This document shows positions 51,613-60,277 of a DNA stretch of 64,000 nucleotides, one piece after another. The DNA lies in NCBI GenBank assembly GCA_021782915.1, contig JAJXUK010000009.1:1-64000 (forward strand). The letters are read 5' to 3'. Under the pieces are notes generated by a model. The model worked only from the letters and a program-made list of their open reading frames with translations, did not search any database and had not been told where the DNA came from. The DNA is from Actinomycetes bacterium (GTDB taxonomy: Bacteria > Actinomycetota > Acidimicrobiia > Acidimicrobiales > RAAP-2). Both the position numbers and the translations under genes were made by a program. Numbering within the stretch: position 1 is the stretch's first letter; every line of letters starts with the position of its first letter.

Positions 51613-52323
51613 CTAGGAGAAGACGCGCTGGGCCAGGCTGACGATCCAGGCCAGACGGTCCAGGATCAGGAGGAGCCCGAGCCCGAAGAGTCCCGCGGCG
51701 CTGACGAGCGTCACCGCCGTGCCGTGGCGCTTGAGCCAGTTCAGGGGTCCGCGCACTCGCTCCAGGGCAAAGGCCACGACGACAAAGGGCAGTCCGAGGC
51801 CGGCCGTGTAGGTCACCAGGAGGACGGCGGCGTCGCCGGTGTGGCCCTGCTGGGCCGCGACGGCCAGGATCGAGGCGAGGATGGGCCCGACGCACGGTGT
51901 CCAGCCGAAGGCGAACGCCGCGCCGGCCACGGGAGCGGCGAAGGGCCCGAAGCGAGAGATCAGCGGGTGCGTGCGGAACTCGCGCAGCAGCCCCGGCGTC
52001 GGAGCCAGGAGCGTGAGAACGAGGAACACCGCCATTGACGCCACCAGGACGCCCGCGATGCGAGTCAGCAGGAGGTGCTGGTGCAAGACCGCGTGTCCCA
52101 GCGCGCTGGTGGACAGGCCCAGGACGACGAAGACCGCGCCGAAGCCCGCGACGAACAAGAGGGTGTCAGCCAGGAGGCGGAACCGGCGATGCTCGCGGTC
52201 GCCCACGGTCACGTCGAAACCGGCCACCAGCGAGAGGTACGCCGGAACCAGGGGCAGCACGCACGGGGAGGCGAAGGAGGCGACTCCCGCGACGAACGCG
52301 GCGATCAGGCTGACGCCGTCCAT
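51613..52323 (-). CDS. ccdA: Cytochrome c biogenesis/thiol-reductant transporter CcdA
   Basis: 236 residues with six membrane spans. The redox cysteines lie in FASPCVLPLVPAYLSLVAGF and FGWTPCVGPILASILAVAA, the typical CcdA pair. It passes electrons from cytoplasmic thioredoxin across the membrane. The start follows the TlpA-like stop by 3 bp, so the two form a reductant relay. Confidence 0.93.
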   Translation of the reverse strand: MDGVSLIAAFVAGVASFASPCVLPLVPAYLSLVAGFDVTVGDREHRRFRLLADTLLFVAGFGAVFVVLGLSTSALGHAVLHQHLLLTRIAGVLVASMAVFLVLTLLAPTPGLLREFRTHPLISRFGPFAAPVAGAAFAFGWTPCVGPILASILAVAAQQGHTGDAAVLLVTYTAGLGLPFVVVAFALERVRGPLNWLKRHGTAVTLVSAAGLFGLGLLLILDRLAWIVSLAQRVFS

Positions 52324-52326
52324 GAC

Positions 52327-52980
52327 TCAGGCGGGAACCGAGATGCCGTAGTAGCTGGCCAGCGCGCCGGACAACGTGGTGGCGCTGTAGCCGCCGACGT
52401 GAGTGCCCAGCAACTTGCCCGTCGAGCTGTAGAACGCGGTCATCGGCAGGCTGCCGGAGCCGCCAAGGCTCGCGTAGAGACCGTCGCCCTGGCCCCCGCC
52501 CACGTCGTCGAGCACCGCCGTGGTCGCCTGGGCCAGGCCAAAGCGCTGGGCGAAGGCGGGTCCGTTGCCAGTCTCCAGCGCGTTCACCTCCACGACGTCG
52601 ACCTTCCCGCGCAGGGCGGCCGCGTCAGAGGCGAACACTGGCAGTTCGTCGGCGCAGATCAGGCACCAGGACGCGAAGAAGTTGACGACGACGGGCGTGC
52701 CACGCAGGGAGGCCAGTGACACCGCGGACCCGCCCCCTTGACGGGGCAACTTCCACGCGGTGGCACTGGTGCTGTAACCACGCACTGGATTGCCCAGTGT
52801 CAGGGCGAAGGTGATCAGACCCAGGATCACGATCGTCGCACCGGAGCTCAGTGCGATGCTGCGTCGACGCCGTGCCCGTTGCAGGGCGCTGCGCCGCGGC
52901 CGGGAGTGAGTGCTTGGAATCGGGCGAGCACCGCTGCGCGCACGGGAACTGGCGGCGCTGCGGCGAGGGGCGGCGGACAC
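52327..52980 (-). CDS. TlpA/ResA-like membrane-anchored thiol-disulfide protein
   Basis: 217 residues from GTG 52980 with GGAGAG upstream. A basic N-terminus and one anchor ([18 protein letters not shown]) precede a thioredoxin domain with the active site [20 protein letters not shown] (CLIC). The C-terminus [20 protein letters not shown] contains the cis-Pro. It is the extracytoplasmic partner reduced by CcdA, used for cytochrome c maturation or thiol repair. A CsoR-type operator precedes it. Confidence 0.9.
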   Translation of the reverse strand: MSAAPRRSAASSRARSGARPIPSTHSRPRRSALQRARRRRSIALSSGATIVILGLITFALTLGNPVRGYSTSATAWKLPRQGGGSAVSLASLRGTPVVVNFFASWCLICADELPVFASDAAALRGKVDVVEVNALETGNGPAFAQRFGLAQATTAVLDDVGGGQGDGLYASLGGSGSLPMTAFYSSTGKLLGTHVGGYSATTLSGALASYYGISVPA

Positions 52981-53007
52981 GTTCTCTCCATTCGATCGTC
53001 GTGGCTT

Positions 53008-53023
53008 ATACCCCGGGGGGTAT
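53008..53023. promoter_or_regulatory. CsoR/CstR-family operator upstream of tlpA-ccdA
   Basis: ATACCCC-GG-GGGGTAT, a 7-2-7 inverted repeat matching the known GC-tract operator shape of CsoR, RcnR and CstR proteins. On the minus strand TATAAG (53005-53010) is a -10 candidate and TCGTCA (53028-53033) a weak -35 with 17-nt spacing, so the operator lies between them. No csoR-type gene is in this window. Confidence 0.65.
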
Positions 53024-53030
53024 CAGGTGA

Positions 53031-53387
53031 CGACGATATCACGACTCGCTGGTGCCCCAAGGCGCCACCAGCGTCGTGTGAGGAGTGATGCGCCCGGACG
53101 CCCGCGTGCACGTTCGCGCTGTCGGGGAACCCTCGGCGAGAGCGCGGACGTCGCTCGCTCGTTGCCAGCGGCCCGATCGGTCCGACGTGCACACCGCCGT
53201 CGTTCGCCCGACTGGAGCTCACGACGGATCGATGGTTGCGCCCATCAAGGGTCAACGCGGCCAGGACTTCTCATTTCTCCTGTTCGAAGGAGTGAAGTCC
53301 TCAGCGCTTCGTCGGGACTTTGGGCCCTATGTGCGGGGGACGTGCCCAGCCGATGGTGAGAGCGCAGGGGTGGATGAGGAGACATCC
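53031..53387. other. Divergent intergenic region, no gene seen
   Basis: About 350 bp upstream of the SnoaL-like gene. The frame upstream of ATG 53388 stays open to 53085, but its composition and lack of a ribosome site argue that it is not translated. No repeats noticed. Confidence 0.4.
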
Positions 53388-53777
53388 ATGCGACAGGACA
53401 ATATTGCCTTGATGAGGCGCGGCTATGACGCGTTTACCTCGGGTGACCTCGACACGATCCGCTCGATGGCCCACTCCGACGAAGTGTGGGTGACGCCCGG
53501 AATGGGCGAGTTCAAGCGCGAGTACCGAGGCGTCGATGATGTGATCGGCTATCTGGCTCAGCTCGTCGCGAACACCGACGGCACGTTCAAGGACGAGCCG
53601 GTCGCCTTCTTCGGCGACGACGAGCACGTGGTGGTACTCGAGCACGTCACGGCGGCGCGCGAGGGCCGTTCTCTGGACTCTCAGTTCGTGCACGTCTACG
53701 ACATGCGTGACGGCAAGATCTCCCGTGTCACTGAGTACGCGGCCGATCCGCACGCGGTGGAGGCCTTCTGGGCGTAA
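53388..53777 (+). CDS. SnoaL-like / NTF2-fold protein
   Basis: 129 residues from ATG 53388 with GAGGAG 6 nt upstream. NIALMRRGYDAFTSGDLDTI starts the fold, followed by WVTPGMGEFKREYRGVDDVI and a C-terminal FVHVYDMRDGKISRVTEYAA. This cone-shaped fold covers ketosteroid isomerases, polyketide cyclases and many stress proteins. No catalytic role can be assigned. A strong terminator follows. Confidence 0.85.
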   Translation: MRQDNIALMRRGYDAFTSGDLDTIRSMAHSDEVWVTPGMGEFKREYRGVDDVIGYLAQLVANTDGTFKDEPVAFFGDDEHVVVLEHVTAAREGRSLDSQFVHVYDMRDGKISRVTEYAADPHAVEAFWA

Positions 53778-53788
53778 GTCACTAGCGA

Positions 53789-53829
53789 GCCCGATGGTGC
53801 CGCGCCGCACCGGCGCGGCACCATCGGGC
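53789..53829 (+). terminator. 18-bp perfect hairpin after the SnoaL-like gene
   Basis: GCCCGATGGTGCCGCGCC (53789-53806) pairs perfectly with its complement (53812-53829) around a 5-nt loop. It starts 12 nt after the stop and lacks a T-run. It separates this gene from the drrA-type promoter immediately downstream. Confidence 0.75.
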
Positions 53830-53859
53830 GCAAGATTCGTCGCCACGTGGAGTCTTCCC

Positions 53860-53865
53860 TAGACT
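53860..53865 (+). promoter_or_regulatory. Leaderless -10 box of the DrrA-like gene
   Basis: TAGACT lies 7 nt before ATG 53873. TTCGTC (53836-53841) is a weak -35 at 18 nt. No ribosome site is present. Confidence 0.5.
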
Positions 53866-53872
53866 CCTCGTC

Positions 53873-54829
53873 ATGGCGGAGTGGGCGGTTGAAACAGAGG
53901 GTTTGGTACGCACTTTTCGCGATGGCGAGGTGCGCGCCCTGGACGGCGTGTCGCTGCGCGTGCCCGTTGGCCAGGTCTTCGGGCTCCTCGGGCCCAACGG
54001 TTCGGGCAAGACGACGATGGTGCGCATTCTGTCGACGATTCTGCGCCCGAGCGAGGGCTCAGCGCGGGTGAACGGATTCGATGTCGTGCATCAGTCGGGC
54101 GACGTGCGTCGCTCGATCGGCCTCGCGGGTCAGTACGCGACGGTCGATGAGAACTTGACCGGCTTCGAGAACCTTCGCATGATCGGGCGGCTCAACCACC
54201 TGGAGCGTGCGTACGTGGACCGGCGCGCACGGCAACTCCTCGAGGACTTCGGGCTGGCCGATGCGGCCAATCGCACCTCCAAGACGTATTCGGGTGGCAT
54301 GCGCCGGCGCCTCGACCTCGCGGCCGCCCTCGTGGCCAACCCGCCGTTGCTCTTCCTCGATGAGCCGACGACGGGTCTTGACCCGCAGAGCCGGCAAGAC
54401 CTGTGGGCGATCATCGAGGGTCTGGTCGAGCGGGGCGTGACCGTCCTGCTGACGACCCAGTACCTGGAGGAGGCCGACCGACTCGCCCGACAGCTGGTCG
54501 TGCTCGACCGCGGTCGGGTCATCGCCGAGGGCACGTCAGCCCAGCTGAAAGAGCGTCTGGGTGCCACGGTGCTCACGCTGAGCTTTCATTCGGTTGAGGA
54601 CGCTCATCGCGGAGCCGAGATCGTGCGAGGCGTCGGGTCCGCCGAGGCCACGATCGAGGGAACGGTGATCGACGTGCCCGTGGACGGGGGCCCCGCCGCC
54701 GCCGCCGAGGCGCTGCGTCGTCTTGACGCCGCCGGGGTGCAGGTAGCGGGGCTGACCCTGCGTGAGCCGAGCCTCGACGACGTCTTCTTGCACTTGACCG
54801 GACATCGAGCCGAGGAGGTGACGGCGTGA
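53873..54829 (+). CDS. ABC transporter ATP-binding protein, DrrA-like drug exporter
   Basis: 318 residues. Walker A LLGPNGSGKTTMVRILSTIL, signature YSGGMRRRLDLAAAL, Walker B LLFLDEPTTGLDPQSR, and the DrrA-type C-terminal extension ending LREPSLDDVFLHLTGHRAEE. It powers export of a hydrophobic compound with the permease encoded next. Confidence 0.93.
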   Translation: MAEWAVETEGLVRTFRDGEVRALDGVSLRVPVGQVFGLLGPNGSGKTTMVRILSTILRPSEGSARVNGFDVVHQSGDVRRSIGLAGQYATVDENLTGFENLRMIGRLNHLERAYVDRRARQLLEDFGLADAANRTSKTYSGGMRRRLDLAAALVANPPLLFLDEPTTGLDPQSRQDLWAIIEGLVERGVTVLLTTQYLEEADRLARQLVVLDRGRVIAEGTSAQLKERLGATVLTLSFHSVEDAHRGAEIVRGVGSAEATIEGTVIDVPVDGGPAAAAEALRRLDAAGVQVAGLTLREPSLDDVFLHLTGHRAEEVTA

Positions 54830-55626
54830 GCGAGGAGACCCTGGTCCCGCACGCGCAGCGTACGTCTCTGGCCTGGGCGATCAGTGACATTCTGACCATC
54901 GCGCGGCGCAACCTGTTGGCGCTGTTCCGGATTCCGACGGCCGTGGTCTTCTCGATCCTCCAGCCGATCATGTTCGTGCTGCTCTTTCGCTTCGTCTTCG
55001 GCGGCGCGATCCCCATTCCCGGGATCTCGTACGTCAATTACCTGATCCCGGGCATCCTCGTGCAGACGACGATCTTCGGCGCCGTCGGCACGACGATCGG
55101 CCTCGCCGAGGACCTGCAGAAGGGCTTGATCGAACGCTTCCGCGCCCTGCCGATGTCACGGATGGCGGTGCTGGCGGGACGAACGGTGTCAGACCTGGCT
55201 CGCAACGTCGTGGTCCTGCTCATCATCACCGGCGTCGGCTTCCTGGTGGGTTTCCGTCCCTCTGGCGGCGTGCCGGCCTACGTGGCGGCCAGCCTCATCA
55301 TGCTGCTCTTCGCCTACTGCCTATCGTGGGGTTTCGCCTACGTCGGACTCGCAGCGCCCAACTCCGAGACCGCCCAGGCGATGACCTTCCCCTTGATCTT
55401 CCCGCTCACCTTCGCCTCGGGCATCTTCGTGCCCGTCTACCGGATGCCCTCATGGCTTCAGGGCTTTGCTACTTATCAGCCCGTGAGCCAGGTGACCTTC
55501 GCGGTGCGGAACCTGATGCTGGGCAGTCCAGTGGGTTCGACCGTGTGGACGTCCCTCGCCTGGAGCGTGGGTGCGATTCTGGTGCTGGCTCCGCTGGCCG
55601 TCATGCGATTTCGTCGCGCCGCGTAA
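54826..55626 (+). CDS. ABC-2 type permease, DrrB-like
   Basis: 266 residues from GTG 54826 (4-bp overlap, with GAGGAGG upstream inside drrA). Six spans; conserved FSILQPIMFVLLFRFVFGGA, YLIPGILVQTTIFGAVGTTI, FRALPMSRMAVLAGRTVSDL and FASGIFVPVYRMPSWLQGFA are typical of DrrB/NodJ exporters. Confidence 0.93.
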   Translation: MSEETLVPHAQRTSLAWAISDILTIARRNLLALFRIPTAVVFSILQPIMFVLLFRFVFGGAIPIPGISYVNYLIPGILVQTTIFGAVGTTIGLAEDLQKGLIERFRALPMSRMAVLAGRTVSDLARNVVVLLIITGVGFLVGFRPSGGVPAYVAASLIMLLFAYCLSWGFAYVGLAAPNSETAQAMTFPLIFPLTFASGIFVPVYRMPSWLQGFATYQPVSQVTFAVRNLMLGSPVGSTVWTSLAWSVGAILVLAPLAVMRFRRAA

Positions 55627-55906
55627 TTTCAGCACGTCACGTCGTCGGCCACCCGCGGGTCCTGACGTGCGCCACAACCGACGTAGTCTCGTTCCTTCCG
55701 GACCGAGCGCTGCTGAGCGGGATCGCGACTTGCACGACGTGCCGAGTGACGACTGACGGGCCTTTAGGACGCATTGGTGGTGGGCGCTCGGGTGGACGGC
55801 TCGCGGAATGGCTTTCCCGACGATCTGCCGTCCGTCTCTTGGAGTCTTGTCGTCGCGTGAACCTTGGCACGGGTCACCTATTGGTGCGATCGTGGCATCT
55901 CGTGAG
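55627..55906. other. Intergenic, no gene seen
   Basis: 280 bp between convergent genes at the left edge of the gene-poor segment. No hairpin with a T-run and no family-like frame noticed. Confidence 0.35.
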
Positions 55907-56410
55907 TCACCGCGGAAGTGCGAAGTTCTCGATTCCGCCGAGACTGCGCCCGGTGCGAGCGCTGACGAAGATGTAGGCGATGGCAGTTCTCGTCGTGCGT
56001 GGCACGATCAAGGTGCGTGAAGCGTGCGCGGTCACGGGAACGAAGGTCACGACGTAGACGGGCACGTGCTGAAACGTGGGCACACTTCTGGGTTCGCTGA
56101 GGGCGCCGAGTGACACGTAGACCTGGCTCGCATGGTTGGTCGTCGCGGCGAAGTTCGCAGTGAGCTCGCCTCGAGCGGCGCTGATGGCGCGGGTGCGAGA
56201 GACGCTCACCTGGGCGACTTGGACGCTGCTGAGTGGCTCGAACGTGTAGATCCCTATCGCGGCCTTCGTCGTGGGAATGAGGTGTTGAAAGGGCGTGAAG
56301 TAGCCGGGACCGAAGGCGATGGCGGACCCGGACATCGAAGCGAGGATCAAGAGGGCGATGAGTAGGGAGGCGCTCAAGACGAATCGCAGCGAAAGGACCT
56401 TCACAGTCAT
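55907..56410 (-). CDS. Hypothetical secreted or membrane-anchored protein
   Basis: 167 residues from ATG 56410; a TTG at 56434 is an alternative. N-terminal signal or anchor LRFVLSASLLIALLILASMS, followed by a beta-rich region (VQVAQVSVSRTRAI, YVVTFVPVTAHA, TAIAYIFVSARTGR). The last segment resembles the ...V.v.A.TG... close of small secreted domains. No family was recognised. It sits alone in the gene-poor segment. Confidence 0.55.
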   Translation of the reverse strand: MTVKVLSLRFVLSASLLIALLILASMSGSAIAFGPGYFTPFQHLIPTTKAAIGIYTFEPLSSVQVAQVSVSRTRAISAARGELTANFAATTNHASQVYVSLGALSEPRSVPTFQHVPVYVVTFVPVTAHASRTLIVPRTTRTAIAYIFVSARTGRSLGGIENFALPR

Positions 56411-57186
56411 GAGTGTCTCACAGATATCCTGCAATGGCCGCGGGAGAACGAGGAGATCCGCTTCTACATCTCGAGCTTTGGCGAGTCGAAGACGTGTCAG
56501 GGCCCAGGTCGGCTTGCGAACTTCATGCGCAGGTGTCAGAGAGGTCTTACGCGGAAGTCCCGCCCCGCGAGGCTTCCGCGAATCTCTCGTGATCGGGACG
56601 TCTGCACAGTCGGCAATTGGGTAGACGCCTAACTCTCGGAAGGCGAAAGTAGCCTCTTCGGAACGCTGACGTGGGTGCTGAAGAGGTCGTCGTCTCCTGG
56701 GCGGATCATCTACGTCGACTCTGAGTTGCGATCAGAGGTTTCAGGGAAGTGGATGCCCTTTGTCAGTCGGTGTCGGGCTGAAGAGCTGATACCTGAGCGA
56801 GGTCGAGTTTGTTCGAAATCAGGTAGTGGTGCATGACTCGCTAGGTCGTGGTGGTGAGAGGGAGACTGTGTCGAGTGGATGAGGAACTCCTCACCGCCCG
56901 TTCACGCACCTCCGGCGAGTATCAGTTTGTCCTTGCCATGAACCAATCCTCTCAAGGGGATCGGTCTCCAGGATTCTCGGGGCGGTTCAGTCCGATTCCT
57001 CTACTCTCCATGGAATAGCCACGTTGCCTGAAGCAGTGCGAGTCAGGACCTTCGCCTGGCTTGCCGGGTTACGGACCGCCCCGGCCTGACGTGAGGTCCC
57101 TGGTGAGTGTGGCTAAGCCTCGGCGGACGCGTTTGCGGATTCGCTGGCGCGGCCGGGCGCTGCGCTCCGAAGAGCATCACGGTCGT
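56411..57186. other. Gene-poor stretch
   Basis: About 775 bp of lower-GC sequence with only short frames lacking ribosome sites or family resemblance. No repeat or terminator was recognised. It may be decayed mobile DNA, judging by the IS remnants further right. Confidence 0.4.
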
Positions 57187-57381
57187 TCAGTGGCGTGGGC
57201 GTTGCGCGACGTAACTCGGGCTCCCCAGCAGGTCGCTCAAGAAGTGATCCAGCTCACGGCGCAAGCGGTCCTCGGGTGAGAGGCGAAGCGTACTGAAGAC
57301 GGCCAGAGTGAGGCCGAGGAAGATCCCGACGATCGCCACCAGCGAGGCGCCGATGAGCACAGCGGCCATCCATCCCCACAT
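57187..57381 (-). CDS. Possible small membrane protein
   Basis: 64 residues from ATG 57381 (a longer frame extends to 57534). WGWMAAVLIGASLVAIVGIF followed by LGLTLAVFSTL is one long span, then a charged tail RLSPEDRLRRELDHFLSDLL. The hydrophobic/charged layout looks real, but no ribosome site or homologue was recognised. Confidence 0.35.
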   Translation of the reverse strand: MWGWMAAVLIGASLVAIVGIFLGLTLAVFSTLRLSPEDRLRRELDHFLSDLLGSPSYVAQRPRH

Positions 57382-57709
57382 CACAGTTGTTAGCGTATGG
57401 CGCGAGCTCGGCGCCGAGAGGCGGGATTCCACGGTTTGTCCACGCAGGACGACGTGTAATCCCACGGAGCCAATTTGTCGGACTCGCAATCCGTAGTACG
57501 GACCGATGGACCGTGGAGCCGACAGTTCACTCATTTCACACGGATTAGGTTGCCCCGGCAGAGCTCAAGGTACCTAACACCGCATACGCCACCCAACGCC
57601 GGGTGGACTTCGCGCTGTCTGGTGCCGCTGCGATCTGCTGGATCATCGGTGGGGCGGACACGTCCCGACTGGAAAGCGCTGACTGGATGAGACTTTGGAG
57701 CGGTTCCCC
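57382..57709. other. Intergenic, no gene seen
   Basis: About 330 bp between the possible membrane protein and the IS remnant; nothing recognised. Confidence 0.35.
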
Positions 57710-57928
57710 AGGGTCTGCCCCCACTCTTGCTGACATCCCTATTGCACGGAGTTCCCGTGCTGGAAGGAAGTCCCTATGCCCAAAAGGTTCCCAAAGGAGT
57801 TCCGAGACGACGTCGTGCTGGTGGCGCGCAGCGGCAAGCTCACGCCGGTCGAGATTGAGTTGGCTTTCGCCGCCACTCAGGCAGCATGATGTTCACAACC
57901 GATGTCAGGGGAACTGGGGGCAGACCCT
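57710..57928 (+). mobile_element. Internally deleted insertion sequence (MITE-like)
   Basis: The ends are inverted repeats. The left end, 57710-57737, begins AGGGTCTGCCCCCA. The right end, 57901-57928, ends with its exact complement TGGGGGCAGACCCT. Including the inner TGACATC/GATGTCA match, 23 of 28 bases pair. Inside are a ribosome site and the first codons of a transposase. The element is only 219 bp, so the centre and most of the transposase are gone. No clear target duplication was seen. Confidence 0.75.
57776..57889 (+). pseudogene. Truncated transposase OrfA start (IS3-like)
   Basis: 37 codons, ATG 57776 to TGA 57889, with GGAAGGAAG upstream. The first 20 residues, MPKRFPKEFRDDVVLVARSG, match the N-terminus of IS3-type OrfA proteins, which continue with a helix-turn-helix. 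Here the frame passes into LTPVEIELAFAATQAA and stops, so no DNA-binding or DDE domain remains. It lies inside the 219-bp IS remnant. Confidence 0.7.
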
Positions 57929-58169
57929 AGTGCCCTGAGATGGGTAGCCTCAAAGGAGAGCAATCCGCCAGAATGCAGCTGGCCACGATGAGATTCTTGA
58001 GACGGTCGGGCCCAATTGGCGAAGCCCTCGGGTGGTTCGGATCACAAACGTCTGAGCAACTCGTGGGCACTCGGATTGGACCGTGACCGATGTCCTCTCT
58101 CCACACCGTTCCCGCGACTCGTGACGGCACCCCTAATCGCTGACTGTCTCGAATGCACCGCGTGACACT

Positions 58170-59507
58170 ATGGAACCCATGACGACCGAGCCCACCGCAA
58201 CCCGCGCCGAGCGCAGTCGAAGAGTCACCGGACTACGGCGAACATTCCTGATGGCCAGCGCGATCGTGGTGGTCGGGGCTGCTGTTCTCGTGCTCACGAC
58301 AGGTGCTACGTCACACCTCACGACTGCGACGGACTCCCTCAGCGCGCGCGGCGGGAAGGTGACCCTCGTCGCGTCCGCTCCGGACGGCTCAACGTGTCGC
58401 CTGGTGGCGACACCCGCCATCGCTGCACTGCCGGGTCCGTGGCCGTGCTCTTCACTGAACACGCGGCGTACCATCGTGGTGCCCCCAAACGACACGCTCT
58501 CCGTGCGTCGCTACACCTTCACACTCTCTCCGGGCGGCGCCCGTGCGAACGTGACGGTCGCCGCTGCCCATCCGGTAGCGCCCTACATCACTCGCCAGCC
58601 AGTGAACGCCTTTGCCAGCGTTGCTCTGACGCCGGGTACGACAGTCGCAAGATTCACTGCTCGGGCGTCGGGGCTGCCAAGGCCCCGAGTCCAGTGGTTC
58701 ACCAGACAGCCCAGCTTCGCGTCCTGGTATCCGGTGACGCTCGCTGATGCGACCAGCGACACTCTCAACGTGACGTACCCCTACCCGGCCCTCTACAAAG
58801 CGGTGTTCACAAACAGCGCCGGCAGCGTGTCGAGTACGCCGGTCGCGCTGGTCCCCGATCACCTGGACGCTGCGTGGTCCGGGTACGAAGATGTCGCGAG
58901 TCCGGGGTCGCGGTTCACGGCGGTGAGTGGCTCGTGGAAGGTACCTATACCCAGCTGCACCACAGGGCTGACTACGGAATATCAGTGGGTCGGCATCGAC
59001 GAGTACAAGACTGTCGAGCAGGTTGGAACCTCGACGGGCTGTGTCGGTGCCACGGCCGGGCTCTACGCCTGGTACGAGTTCTGGGGCAACCCGGCGGTGA
59101 ACAAGGGCTGGGCGGTGGTGCTGGCTGCGAACTCGTACCCGGTCGGGGCCGGCGACGTAATGACCGGCTCGGTCCACTACGCCAGCGGTGAGTGGGAGAT
59201 GGATATCAGCGACACAACTCGAGGCTGGTCGTTTTCCAAGCAACTCAGCGACTCGTCGCCGCCCAGCGCGCGATCGACCGCCGAGTGGATCGTCGAGAAG
59301 CCGACCACGCCGGGTGTGACCCGCCTCACGACGACGACGCCGGTGAGTTTCACTGACGCGAGCGCCAGCCTTGATGGAACGCCTGGGCCAATCACCCGGT
59401 GGTACCCCTCCATTGTCACGGAAAAGGCATCAGGAAGGGCGGTGACGAGTGTTGGGCGGCTCAACTCCTCCGGCTCGTCATTCACCATCGTCTACACCGG
59501 TCCCTGA
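58170..59507 (+). CDS. Secreted G1-family (eqolisin-like) glutamic peptidase with Ig-like domain
   Basis: 445 residues from ATG 58170; ATG 58179 is possible. A basic start and TFLMASAIVVVGAAVLVLTT form a signal or anchor. Residues about 135-230 look Ig-like (PYITRQPVNAFASVALTPGT, PRPRVQWFTRQ). The C-terminal 200 residues match G1 peptidases: WSGYEDVASPG, TEYQWVGIDEYKTVEQVG with the catalytic Gln, AWYEFWGNPAV, VMTGSVHYASGEWEMDI, and TAEWIVEKPT with the catalytic Glu. Such enzymes work at acid pH outside the cell. It stands alone between IS remnants. Confidence 0.82.
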   Translation: MEPMTTEPTATRAERSRRVTGLRRTFLMASAIVVVGAAVLVLTTGATSHLTTATDSLSARGGKVTLVASAPDGSTCRLVATPAIAALPGPWPCSSLNTRRTIVVPPNDTLSVRRYTFTLSPGGARANVTVAAAHPVAPYITRQPVNAFASVALTPGTTVARFTARASGLPRPRVQWFTRQPSFASWYPVTLADATSDTLNVTYPYPALYKAVFTNSAGSVSSTPVALVPDHLDAAWSGYEDVASPGSRFTAVSGSWKVPIPSCTTGLTTEYQWVGIDEYKTVEQVGTSTGCVGATAGLYAWYEFWGNPAVNKGWAVVLAANSYPVGAGDVMTGSVHYASGEWEMDISDTTRGWSFSKQLSDSSPPSARSTAEWIVEKPTTPGVTRLTTTTPVSFTDASASLDGTPGPITRWYPSIVTEKASGRAVTSVGRLNSSGSSFTIVYTGP

Positions 59508-60246
59508 TGCCCCTCGTGTGATTTGGGTCCTGACGTCACTGGCGTACTGACACTCGCCTGCGGTTTCGAGGATTGTGAAACGACTCAATCACACGGGGAC
59601 CGCCAGGCGCTCGCGGGCTCAGCGGTGACAACTTCGTCAGAGGTCTCGTACCTGTGTTGTGGTGGTGTGAGCATGCGATACTCGGAATCAGGACGTCACC
59701 AGCGCGCATCTAACGCAAGGTAGCGACGACCCTCTGGGTTTTCGTCCTCGCGGCACTGGAGGAACCCACGTGAGCAGGTTCCTCTCCATCAAGAACCGGG
59801 ACTGCCCCCACACTGACTGACTCTTTAACCTGCCCCAGGAATAGTCTCCACTTCGCTTGCTGAGTTTGGGCCTAGATGAAAGGCTCCGTTCGTGCTACGT
59901 GTCTATCGGCCAGTTCACCGACAGACTTCGATCAACAGGGCGTCAAAGGTGATCGCACGAGCGCTGGGTGGTTTCTGACGTCGCCCAAGGCTCTTGGCCG
60001 CATTGCTCTGACAGTGGGGCTCAAGGTGCGGGTCATCAACGGCTTCAGTGTCGACGAAGAGAGTGCGTGAACTGGGACGCCGTGCGGCAATGCCTCGACA
60101 TTTGCTCAGGGTTTCAGCGCGGTTCCCACACGTGGAGCTGTTAGGAGAGTGAGAGCAGGTGGGCAGGTCATGGTGTGACGACCCGTGATTTGATAGCAGT
60201 TGGCTGTTGACGTTGCCGCACACCATCGGGACCTAGGCTGATGGAC
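59508..60246. other. Gene-poor stretch before tRNA-Arg
   Basis: About 740 bp with no supported CDS, interrupted by a solo IS end at 59797-59820. A 64-codon frame at 59876-60070 has no family resemblance. The tRNA promoter should lie at its right end. Confidence 0.4.
59797..59820 (+). repeat. Solo IS terminal repeat
   Basis: The run from 59798 reads GGGACTGCCCCCACACTGAC and continues TGAC. It matches the left end of the IS remnant at 57710 (GGGTCTGCCCCCACTCTTGC, then TGAC) at most positions, in the same orientation. No partner end or transposase was found to its right, so it is a relic of a related element. Confidence 0.5.
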
Positions 60247-60273
60247 GAGTTTCGCGTGGAGTTTCGCGTGGAG
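60247..60273 (+). repeat. Short tandem duplication next to tRNA-Arg
   Basis: GAG followed by two perfect copies of TTTCGCGTGGAG (60250-60261, 60262-60273), ending 4 bp before the tRNA. Confidence 0.7.
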
Positions 60274-60277
60274 GTCC

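Noticed and set aside
59876-60070. 64-codon open frame left of tRNA-Arg
   Set aside because: No ribosome site or recognisable family, and composition like the surrounding non-coding DNA.
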